32,043 nucleotides of DNA from CAYYJS01 sp964472315. Its GTDB lineage: Bacteria > Verrucomicrobiota > Kiritimatiellia > UBA8416. Positions 26,132 to 32,043 of this stretch are shown here, piece after piece. Under the pieces are notes generated by a model. The model saw only the letters and a program-made list of their open reading frames with translations. It searched no databases and was not told the DNA's origin. Within the stretch, counting starts at the first letter, position 1. Every line of letters begins with the position of its first letter. Location: contig CAYYJS010000037.1 in the NCBI GenBank assembly GCA_964472315.1, positions 1-32,043 on the forward strand. Reading direction: 5' to 3'. The position numbers and the translations under genes were made by a program.

Positions 26132-27067
26132 TTACGGCATGGGAATTACCAACACCTGCCCGATGCGTACATTGACCGAGCCGTTCAAAATCTCCCGGTT
26201 CGCCTCCTGAATGCGCCGCCACTCGCTCCCATCGCCGTACACCTTGTCCGCAATGCGCGACAGCGTATCGCCGGGCCGCACCGTGTAGGTGCGCACGAAC
26301 GGCCGCCCGGCGGCCATGGGCGCCGGCGCGACCGGTTGCCGATACCCCGCCGGCCGCCGCGTCGGTTCGGCCGGAACGACCGGCTCCGGGTCGCCCCTCG
26401 GCGCGACGGCCACCACCCCGGTGCGCCCGCCCTCGCCCGCCCCGCTGCCCGCCGTCTCGCCGACCGCCTCCGCCACCACCGACGTCGCGGGCGGCATACG
26501 TTCGATCGCGGCGCGCGCCGCTTCGCGGGCCAGCCGCTCGGACTCGTCGGCCCGATGACGCTCCCGATCCAACTCCGTCTGCAGGGATGCCAACCGGTTC
26601 GTCAAGTCCGCGATCTGGAGCTGCAGCGTCTCGGACTCCTGTTCGAGTTCCACGATGCGCGGCGCCACACCGTTCGTCCCCGGCCTGCACATCGCCCCGT
26701 ACGCGCTCATCGACTGCCGGATGCGGCCCTCGACCAGTCGCCGCTTCTCCGACTGCGGCCGCAGTTCGAGATAGCGGCTGAAGTGATAGATGGCACGCAC
26801 GTAATCGCGCTGCCGATCCTGCAACAGGAACGCCAGATCCAGATGCGGCCGCGCAAACGTCGGGTATTTGCCGACCGCCTCTTTCAACAGGATGACGGCC
26901 GAATCGTAGTCGCCCGCGTCAAACCGCTCGTATGCTTTCTGCACCATCCGGCTGCCGCGCTCTTCGTCGTCGAGGTGCCCCACGCCCGGCCGGCAACCTT
27001 CCGACAGGACCACGGCGGCCATGAGCAAGCCGATCCGCAACCACGTCATGGTGAACACTCGTCGCAT
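26132..27067 (-). CDS. TPR-coiled coil-LysM lipoprotein
   Basis: 311 residues from ATG 27067, with GGAGAAAG upstream; ATG 27049 is an alternative. The signal peptide ends at SEGC (Cys25). TPR-like repeats (about 45-110; YERFDAGDYDSAVILLKEAV) are followed by a coiled coil (about 135-190), a Pro/Ala-rich linker and a C-terminal LysM domain (about 258-311; YTVRPGDTLSRIADKVYGDG). LysM binds peptidoglycan, so the protein should bridge a membrane and the wall. A good promoter lies upstream. Confidence 0.85.
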   Translation of the reverse strand: MRRVFTMTWLRIGLLMAAVVLSEGCRPGVGHLDDEERGSRMVQKAYERFDAGDYDSAVILLKEAVGKYPTFARPHLDLAFLLQDRQRDYVRAIYHFSRYLELRPQSEKRRLVEGRIRQSMSAYGAMCRPGTNGVAPRIVELEQESETLQLQIADLTNRLASLQTELDRERHRADESERLAREAARAAIERMPPATSVVAEAVGETAGSGAGEGGRTGVVAVAPRGDPEPVVPAEPTRRPAGYRQPVAPAPMAAGRPFVRTYTVRPGDTLSRIADKVYGDGSEWRRIQEANREILNGSVNVRIGQVLVIPMP

Positions 27068-27117
27068 GTCTACGCTTTCTCCAACCGCCGGAATGCCCTG
27101 AGGAACGAACCATATGC

Positions 27118-27146
27118 ATCCTACCGGACCTCGGACCAACTGGCAA
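27118..27146 (-). promoter_or_regulatory. Sigma70-type promoter for the LysM lipoprotein operon
   Basis: On the minus strand, TTGCCA (27146-27141) and TAGGAT (27123-27118) are separated by the ideal 17 bases. The predicted transcript start is about 40 bp before the ATG at 27067. This is one of the better consensus matches in the window. Confidence 0.55.
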
Positions 27147-27194
27147 GCGCCGCACCGACACAAACGCGCACCTTCACCATTTCACACTTTTCTA

Positions 27195-27223
27195 TTGCAT
27201 CCACCCCCATGACACGGTAACCT
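27195..27223 (+). promoter_or_regulatory. Possible promoter of the tRNA-fMet gene
   Basis: TTGCAT (27195-27200), a 17-base spacer and TAACCT (27218-27223) place a start about 40 bp before the mature tRNA. The -10 is weak. The region is AT-richer than its surroundings. Confidence 0.4.
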
Positions 27224-27268
27224 CACATTTGTTCGTGGGGAAACCCTTGGACGATGACAGTGTTCGAT

Positions 27269-27345
<77 letters not shown>

Positions 27346-27349
27346 TCTT

Positions 27350-27400
27350 AAGCGGCTCAGGACGAAGCACTTACAACTTCTCCTGAGCCGCTTCTTTTTT
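27350..27400 (+). terminator. Intrinsic terminator after tRNA-fMet
   Basis: A perfect 13-bp stem, AAGCGGCTCAGGA (27350-27362) with TCCTGAGCCGCTT (27381-27393), has an 18-nt loop and is followed by CTTTTTT (27394-27400). It ends the tRNA transcript. Confidence 0.93.
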
Positions 27401-27460
27401 GGCCGAAACGGGCTTTGTGGAACTTTTGTGGAAGTCTTCTTCCACACCCCCGGTTCGGCC
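27401..27460. repeat. Nested inverted repeats with three TGTGGAA copies (possible recombinase site)
   Basis: The outer arms GGCCGAA (27401-27407) and TTCGGCC (27454-27460) enclose a perfect 8-bp hairpin, TGTGGAAG (27427-27434) and CTTCCACA (27439-27446). TTGTGGAA occurs twice in direct orientation (27415-27422, 27426-27433) and TGTGGAA once inverted (27440-27446). It sits directly behind the tRNA terminator and ahead of the recombinase-derived gene, where an attachment site or arm-binding sites would be expected. No second copy was seen in the window. Confidence 0.4.
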
Positions 27461-27539
27461 GCGGAATCGGCCCACCTTACCACCTGCCCGGTCCGGATTG
27501 GCTGTCCGGCTTGATGTTGAGCCCAGTGACATGAGACGC

Positions 27540-27558
27540 GCCCCATTGTTCTTGGGGC
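27540..27558. other. Short hairpin before the fusion gene
   Basis: GCCCCA (27540-27545) and TGGGGC (27553-27558) pair around a 7-nt loop just upstream of the GGAGG ribosome-binding site (27564-27568) of the fusion gene. It could modulate translation or be recognised by a DNA-binding protein. The rest of 27461-27539 shows nothing recognisable. Confidence 0.3.
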
Positions 27559-27574
27559 AGACTGGAGGCTCGAC

Positions 27575-29137
27575 ATGGCCTGTATCTACATGCGCGGCGG
27601 GACCTGGCACATCTACTACTTCTATGGCGGGAAGCGGTATCGGTACTCCCTGGAGACCGACAACGAGCGCGCGGCACGCGCAGAACTGAAAAGGATCGAA
27701 GGGGAGATGGTCACGGGGAAACACCAGGCGCCGAAGAAGACGCCCCTCGGTGAATTCCTCCGAAGCTACATCGCCCACCTCCTGAGCAACATCAGCCCTC
27801 GTCACTTCGTGAGCCGGCGCTCGATGCTGCGCATGGCGTTTGGCGAGCTGATCCCCGAGCTGTCCAGCAAGGCTTCCGGATGGACGCCGGACCCCTTGTC
27901 GCGAAAGGCGGAGAACATCGTATTGCGGGCACAGTACCTTGAAGACATAACGCCGGCTGCCATCGCCCGCTACCTCGACGAATCCAAGACGCTGCGCGAT
28001 TGGGCGCCGGCTACCCACAACCGGGCGCGCGAGACGCTGCACGACATGTACGAGTTCGCGATCCGGATACACGAGTTCGTGTCGCTCGATCCGCGGTACC
28101 CCAACCCGGTGAAGGCCGTGCCGCGCAAGAAGCTGCCGGCCCCGAATATCACATTCCTGCGCATGGAAGACATACCCATCCAATTGGACGCTCTGACGCG
28201 TTACCCCATCCTCCGAGTCGCCGTGGCCACCATGATCTACGCCGGCCTGCGGCGGGGAGAGATCGTCTGGTTAACCAAGGAGGACGTGGACCTGGAAGCC
28301 CGGATGATGCCCTACAGCTTCTGCAGTCACATGTGCAGATACTGCTACGGGCGATCCTACCTCCGGGGGAAGTTCAAGGACGGCGGGAGGGTCAAGGAGG
28401 GATTCCGTCGAAAGTTCGAGGCATGCCTTCATCGCATGAAGGATCTCGGTATCCCCGCTCGCCATCTGAGCATGGCGAACTCGACCGACATCCTGCAGGA
28501 GCACTTGGAACGCGAGCACCGTCATGTGCTCTTCATGTTGGAGCGGCTGATGGACTACAGGCCCCAGTTCTCCAGCTTCGGCATTCTGACGAAGAATCCG
28601 GGGGTGCTGCTGGATGACGAACGATACGCGGCTCTTCTCCGGGACCTTGGGGTGGAGGTTCAGGTCAGTATCGCGTTCTTCCGTGACGACGCCGCACGTC
28701 ACGTGGAACCCGGCGCTCCGGCGGTGTCAGACCGGATGCGGGCGGTGGAGAGTCTCGTCGAAAAGGGCGTTCGGGTCGCTGTCCGCGTGGACCCCCTATT
28801 CCCACGCAACGTGCCGGCGTGTCCCGTGCTACAGGGGCTTGACGAAGACCTGATCCCTCTTGTCCGGTGGGCGAAACAGGCTGGAGCGGCATACATCATC
28901 GGCAAACCTCTCAAGCTGCCGGTGATGGGGGCCGTTGACCGCGAGCTTCGCCAGCAGTTGGCGCCGGCCTTCGCAGACAAACGGGGGAGCTATTGGCGCA
29001 TGCCGGTCGCAGAGCAGGAACGCCTGATCCAGGACATGCAGGGCATCTGTGCCGCGGAGGGCTTGCCCTTTGAGCACTGCTTCCTCAACATTCTGAAAAG
29101 GAACGGACACAACCGGCTGTCGGGGGTAACGCGCTGA
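27575..29137 (+). CDS. Fusion of a truncated tyrosine recombinase with a SplB-like radical SAM protein
   Basis: 520 residues, with GGAGG six bases before ATG 27575. Residues 1-50 resemble the arm-binding domain of phage-type integrases (RGGTWHIYYFYGGKRYRYSL). Residues of about 55-190 resemble the core-binding domain. Residues 205-243 begin the catalytic domain with the first active-site Arg (Arg226 in YAGLRRGEI). The integrase then stops: the HxxR, second His and Tyr are all missing. At residue 246 the sequence turns directly into a radical SAM protein: Cys250, Cys254 and Cys257 form a CX3CX2C iron-sulfur motif (PYSFCSHMCRYCYGRSYL), followed by LTKNPGVLL and VQVSIAFFRDDAARHVEPGAP, as in SplB-like COG1533 proteins. 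The frame is continuous through the junction near 28310. It may be a deletion fusion, a real new architecture or an assembly chimera. Confidence 0.8.
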   Translation: MACIYMRGGTWHIYYFYGGKRYRYSLETDNERAARAELKRIEGEMVTGKHQAPKKTPLGEFLRSYIAHLLSNISPRHFVSRRSMLRMAFGELIPELSSKASGWTPDPLSRKAENIVLRAQYLEDITPAAIARYLDESKTLRDWAPATHNRARETLHDMYEFAIRIHEFVSLDPRYPNPVKAVPRKKLPAPNITFLRMEDIPIQLDALTRYPILRVAVATMIYAGLRRGEIVWLTKEDVDLEARMMPYSFCSHMCRYCYGRSYLRGKFKDGGRVKEGFRRKFEACLHRMKDLGIPARHLSMANSTDILQEHLEREHRHVLFMLERLMDYRPQFSSFGILTKNPGVLLDDERYAALLRDLGVEVQVSIAFFRDDAARHVEPGAPAVSDRMRAVESLVEKGVRVAVRVDPLFPRNVPACPVLQGLDEDLIPLVRWAKQAGAAYIIGKPLKLPVMGAVDRELRQQLAPAFADKRGSYWRMPVAEQERLIQDMQGICAAEGLPFEHCFLNILKRNGHNRLSGVTR

Positions 29138-29152
29138 CCATTGCGTCAATGG
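29138..29152. terminator. Weak hairpin after the fusion gene
   Basis: CCATTG (29138-29143) and CAATGG (29147-29152) pair across a 3-nt loop immediately after the TGA stop, followed by only three T. It is too weak for a confident terminator, but it separates the fusion gene from the next promoter. Confidence 0.3.
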
Positions 29153-29153
29153 T

Positions 29154-29182
29154 TTGAAGTCTCGCCGTCATTCGGCTATATT
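29154..29182 (+). promoter_or_regulatory. Sigma70-type promoter for the AlbA_2-nuclease operon
   Basis: TTGAAG (29154-29159) and TATATT (29177-29182) have a 17-base spacer. The predicted start is near 29190, leaving a leader of about 50 nt before ATG 29242. It suggests the putative ATPase/nuclease genes are expressed independently of the fusion gene. Confidence 0.5.
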
Positions 29183-29241
29183 CTGTCTGCGCATTGACCG
29201 GCCGCGCGTATACACGGAGCGGGATGCATAGAGAGTGAACG

Positions 29242-30816
29242 ATGAATCGGCAAGAACTACTGAAACGCCTCAAAGGGCATGAGTGGACGGATGTTGAGTT
29301 CAAGGAAGCTCAGCAGGACGTGCCGAAGTCTGCCTATGAGACGGTTTCCGCCTTCTCCAACACGCACGGCGGATGGCTGGTGTTCGGGGTCCGGCAGGCC
29401 GAGGCCTGGTACGAGGTTGCCGGCGTTGCGAACGTGGACAAGGTCCAGAGCGACTTCCTGAGCGCCCTCCATGCTGACAACAAGGTGAACCACGATATCC
29501 CGGTCGAAGCCAGGCTTATCCGAATCGCCGGCAAGACCGTTCTGGTCTTCCGCGTTCCGGAGGCGACTCGCCAGCACAAACCCCTCTACCTGGATGGTGA
29601 CATCCGCCGGACCTTCCTGCGTCGTGGCGGGGGCAACTACAAGGCTCAGATGCAGGACATTGAGCGCATGCTCCGGGACGCTGCCTCCGACCGCTGGGAT
29701 GGGCAGGTGTTCGAGCGTGTCTCCTTGAAAGAGGCTTTCGACAAGAGCAGCCTGGCCTGGTACCGAAGCCGATTCCATCAGGTCAATGAAGGCTTCGATC
29801 CTCAGCAGCCCAATGAGGATTTCCTCCACGAGTGGGGTTATCTGGCCCGAAGCGGCAGGAAGCTTCTCCCGACCCGCGCCGCGATCATGCTCTTCGGCTC
29901 CCTGGTAGGCGTACGTCAGCTCATTCCCAAGCCGGTCCTGGATGTCCAGTTCTTGCCCTATGCCACTGACGAAGAGATGCCGGAAACCCGCTGGATTGAC
30001 CGCTTTGTCACCGAAGTGAACATCGTTCAGACCTGGCAGCAGTTGCTTGCCAAGTACAAGTTCTTCATGCCACAACCGTTCCGGGACATAGACCCGGTAA
30101 CCCTGGAGCGGCGCGACACGCCGCCCGGCTTCCGCGTCTTCCGCGAAGCGGCGATGAACCTTCTGATCCATCAGGACTACGGCGACCACTCCCGCAAAGC
30201 AGTGATCAAGTTCTTCCGCGACGGTATTCAGTTCTGGAATCCTGGCGATGTTTTCGGCGACGACACACGTCTCCTGGAGCCCGGCGAGAAGGAGGTCCGC
30301 AACCCGGCGATTGCCGCCGCCATGCGCCGGATCACCATGTGCGAACAGGCCGGGACCGGATTCCGCATGATGCAGCGGGAGTGGCAGTCTCTTGGGCACC
30401 CGGCTCCCGTGATGAAGAACGAACGAGCCCATAAGGCATTCGAGCTGTTCATCCCCGGCCTGGACAAGGAAGTGGACATGGCCTCCGACCTGATCAAGGC
30501 CATGTTCGGCAAGACCGGCAAGGCTCCGGCGAGGCCGACAGAACAAGTCACGGATCAAGTCACGGATCAAGTCACAGATCAAGTCGGACAAGAGGTCCGA
30601 CGTTTGCTGTTGGCGGTACATGGCGAGATGACCGGCCGTGAGTTACTGGCCGCGCTTCGCCTCCGTGGCAGAGTGAACTTTCGAAAGAAATACCTGACTC
30701 CTGCGCTTACGACTGGCCTGATCGAGATGACCATCCCGGACAAGCCGCAAAGCCGCCTTCAGAAGTACCGGCTCACTGCAAAGGGGCGTGCATGGCTCAA
30801 GAAAGCGCAGCAATAG
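29242..30816 (+). CDS. AlbA_2/Schlafen-type putative ATPase-transcriptional regulator (COG2865-like)
   Basis: 524 residues. The N-terminal AlbA_2 DNA/RNA-binding domain (about 10-130) has the family marks VEFKEAQQDVPKSAYETVSAFSNT, GGWLVFGV and the FLRRGGGNYKA end. The middle region (about 200-420) resembles the HATPase_c_4 segment of COG2865 RecG-like regulators (EAAMNLLIHQDYGDHS, EQAGTGFRMM). A repetitive linker (EQVTDQVTDQVTDQV) leads to a C-terminal winged-helix domain (about 455-524). Relatives occur often in mobile and defence islands; some act as antitoxin-like regulators, and biochemical functions are mostly unproved. The nuclease gene follows after 7 bp. Confidence 0.85.
   Translation: MNRQELLKRLKGHEWTDVEFKEAQQDVPKSAYETVSAFSNTHGGWLVFGVRQAEAWYEVAGVANVDKVQSDFLSALHADNKVNHDIPVEARLIRIAGKTVLVFRVPEATRQHKPLYLDGDIRRTFLRRGGGNYKAQMQDIERMLRDAASDRWDGQVFERVSLKEAFDKSSLAWYRSRFHQVNEGFDPQQPNEDFLHEWGYLARSGRKLLPTRAAIMLFGSLVGVRQLIPKPVLDVQFLPYATDEEMPETRWIDRFVTEVNIVQTWQQLLAKYKFFMPQPFRDIDPVTLERRDTPPGFRVFREAAMNLLIHQDYGDHSRKAVIKFFRDGIQFWNPGDVFGDDTRLLEPGEKEVRNPAIAAAMRRITMCEQAGTGFRMMQREWQSLGHPAPVMKNERAHKAFELFIPGLDKEVDMASDLIKAMFGKTGKAPARPTEQVTDQVTDQVTDQVGQEVRRLLLAVHGEMTGRELLAALRLRGRVNFRKKYLTPALTTGLIEMTIPDKPQSRLQKYRLTAKGRAWLKKAQQ
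30544..30586 (+). repeat. 12-bp tandem repeat inside the AlbA_2 gene
   Basis: CAAGTCACGGAT is repeated at 30544, 30556 and, with one change, 30568, followed by a partial fourth copy from 30580. It encodes repeated QVTD units in the linker between the ATPase-like and winged-helix domains. Such linkers are common in this family. Being 12 bp, copy changes would keep the frame. Confidence 0.9.
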
Positions 30817-30823
30817 GTCGTCA

Positions 30824-31861
30824 ATGGGCCCCATGAAGAATTTCGGAACACAAGCCAGACGTCAGCAGAAGGAATTCCGAGATTCTTCCGGCACGGTTTC
30901 CCCGGAAGGCCGGTCCCCCGCCGACGACAAGGGGCGGCGGAACGGACACCTTCTGGCTGTTGGGTATGAGGAGGAGAATCTGTATCCGCTGCTGCGCGGG
31001 TCTGCGGGGGCGGGTGCGTTCCTGGCCGCAAGGGGCATTCACTGGTGGCGCTCATCCCGGAGCGGCGACGACACCAACGTCAACGGCCCAACCCGGAACA
31101 TGGCGAGTTCGCAGATCGCCTGCGTGAACTTCCTCCTGCCTCTCGCGGGTACACCCGAAGCCCTTCTCTCCATCCTGCGGGAAATCGACGGCGACGTGTG
31201 CCAAGTGATGACTTTGACCTACACACCCCGCTGCGCTGAGACGGCTGTGTCCTCACCCGTCGAGTTCGAGTGGGTTGGATGCGATACCTGCCTGGAAGGC
31301 GGACCGGGAACACGGGGCGCCAACACGACCAGTGTTGACGCGCTCATGGTTGGCGTCACCGGCACAGGCATGCGGCGGGCATACTTGTTCGAGTGGAAGT
31401 ACGTTGAGGAGTACATCGGGACCGAGTACCTCGGCGAAGGCAAGTCCGGCGATACGCGCCGACGGCGGTATTCGGATCTGTACGCCGGCCCAGGATCCAG
31501 ATTCAACGGCATGGTTCCGATGGAAGAGTTGTTCTACGAGCCCTTTTACCAGCTCATGCGCCTCGGTCTCCTGGCGGACAAGATGGTCCACGGCAAGGAG
31601 TTCGGGATAACCGAAGCCAAGGTCGTTGTGGTCTGCCCGGAAGGCAACGACGATTATCGCAAGACCATCACATCGCCGGCACTCAAGGAACGGTTTTCCA
31701 GTGCCGGATCGGTGGAAGACGTCATTCACGCGGCCATCCGAGAGTCTGCCAGCTTCAGGTTGGCGTCACCGGAGAAGCTGGTCGCTGCCGTCCGAAAGAG
31801 TTGCGCAGCCGAAGCCGCATCCAAATGGCTGGCCTATCAACAAGAGCGTTACGGATACTGA
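30824..31861 (+). CDS. PGN_0703-like PD-(D/E)XK endonuclease
   Basis: 345 residues from ATG 30824; ATG 30833 is an alternative. After a basic, poorly conserved N-terminus (1-45), the body shows YEEENLYPLLRG, SSQIACVNFLLPLAGTPEAL and then the nuclease core: Asp172 (TTSVDALMVG) and Glu190-x-Lys192 (YLFEWKYVEEY). That is the D-x17-ExK spacing of PD-(D/E)XK folds. The EWKYxE and SSQ-CVNFL blocks are those of the PGN_0703 putative restriction endonuclease group as I recall it. It probably cleaves DNA; its target is unknown. It lies 7 bp after the AlbA_2 gene and 4 bp before the next start, so it is in the same operon. Confidence 0.8.
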   Translation: MGPMKNFGTQARRQQKEFRDSSGTVSPEGRSPADDKGRRNGHLLAVGYEEENLYPLLRGSAGAGAFLAARGIHWWRSSRSGDDTNVNGPTRNMASSQIACVNFLLPLAGTPEALLSILREIDGDVCQVMTLTYTPRCAETAVSSPVEFEWVGCDTCLEGGPGTRGANTTSVDALMVGVTGTGMRRAYLFEWKYVEEYIGTEYLGEGKSGDTRRRRYSDLYAGPGSRFNGMVPMEELFYEPFYQLMRLGLLADKMVHGKEFGITEAKVVVVCPEGNDDYRKTITSPALKERFSSAGSVEDVIHAAIRESASFRLASPEKLVAAVRKSCAAEAASKWLAYQQERYGY

Positions 31862-31865
31862 CGCC

Positions 31866-32043
31866 ATGAAACGCGACTCCGACATCGAGACGTTGCTGGA
31901 AGACATCCTCGTGGACGCCTACGGCGAGGATGAGCAGTTTTGGGCATTCCGCCAGGTGATTGAGGATGAGGTGCCGTTGCCGGCGGAAATGAGCGCCAAC
32001 GGGGTAGATGATGGAGATGAGCGGGATTTGAGTCAAGATGGGT
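31866..32043 (+). CDS. Small acidic protein, cut by window end
   Basis: The frame is open from ATG 31866 to the window end (59 codons). It begins MKRDSDIETLLEDILVDAYG, followed by EDEQFWAFRQVIEDEVPLP, which resembles a family of short acidic proteins often annotated as calcium-binding, with no proven function. It starts 4 bp after the nuclease stop, so it belongs to that operon. It may be an accessory or immunity-like partner (speculative). Confidence 0.65.
   Translation, partial: MKRDSDIETLLEDILVDAYGEDEQFWAFRQVIEDEVPLPAEMSANGVDDGDERDLSQDG

Noticed and set aside
25208..27220. Plus-strand open frame of 670 codons opposite the LysM/coiled-coil genes
   Set aside because: The minus-strand genes have a signal peptide, a LysM domain, coiled coils, ribosome-binding sites and a promoter. 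The plus frame has none of these.
27399..27574. Small open frames between the tRNA terminator and the fusion gene considered as an integrase tail or excisionase
   Set aside because: No ribosome-binding site or family resemblance; the plus frame runs into the fusion gene in another phase.
30544..30586. Tandem repeat considered as a CRISPR or phase-variation tract
   Set aside because: There are too few and too short units, no spacers, and a unit of 12 bp keeps the frame. It encodes the repetitive QVTD linker usual in this protein family.

Overview
The window is high-GC bacterial chromosome with tightly packed, often overlapping genes, and it contains one assembly gap (100 N, 4721-4820), so it is probably a draft or metagenome scaffold. 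Gene content (gatCAB, two PilB/GspE-type ATPases around a PilT, LpoB-type and M48 lipoproteins, a CHASE2 cyclase, a TMTC-like membrane TPR protein, a 3D-domain lipoprotein, queuosine genes and an MsbA-type ABC exporter) indicates a diderm bacterium with type IV pilus or type II secretion machinery. A PVC-group organism (Kiritimatiellota/Verrucomicrobiota-like) is my best guess from general resemblance. It is an inference, and no rRNA is present to test it.

Layout. 1-2921 (+): the possible tail of an upstream gene, then an SDR oxidoreductase translationally coupled to a multi-spanning TMTC-like protein with C-terminal TPRs. 2978-5259 (-): a 3D-domain lipoprotein whose 3' part falls in the gap, then a short ComEC-like channel protein lacking the beta-lactamase domain. 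5366-10441 (+): a five-gene run of SH3 protein, M48 lipoprotein peptidase, CHASE2-adenylate cyclase, queF and a UroD/MTA-type protein; the first three are joined by ATGA overlaps. 23128-10426 (-): one long co-directional run of eleven genes, gatC-gatA-gatB-pilB-pilT-pilB-msbA-(yjbQ C-terminal mini-ORF)-queA-omega-amidase-rlmI. Its last gene overlaps the UroD-like gene tail to tail by 16 bp. 23280-25075 (+): an LpoB-like lipoprotein followed by a COG3014-like lipoprotein, divergent from gatC. 27067-25138 (-): a TPR/LysM lipoprotein, a coiled-coil tail-anchored protein and a small tail-anchored protein, an uncharacterised envelope module with a good promoter. 27269-27345 (+): an initiator-type tRNA-Met with CCA encoded, followed by a strong intrinsic terminator.

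Accessory region. From about 27400 to the window end the content changes to what looks like a tRNA-linked mobile or defence island. Its first gene fuses the N-terminal half of a tyrosine recombinase in frame to a radical SAM protein of the SplB-like (COG1533) type. A separate promoter then drives an AlbA_2/Schlafen-like putative ATPase, a PGN_0703-like PD-(D/E)XK endonuclease and the beginning of a small acidic protein.

How the genes work together. The minus-strand operon combines glutamyl/aspartyl-tRNA amidation (GatCAB), pilus motors (PilB/PilT), lipid export (MsbA), tRNA queuosine synthesis (QueA, with QueF nearby on the other strand) and rRNA methylation (RlmI). This looks like a housekeeping translation and envelope operon. 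The best candidates for something undescribed are the recombinase-radical SAM fusion with its ATPase/nuclease neighbours, and the 44-residue YjbQ C-terminal ORF that is translationally coupled to queA.
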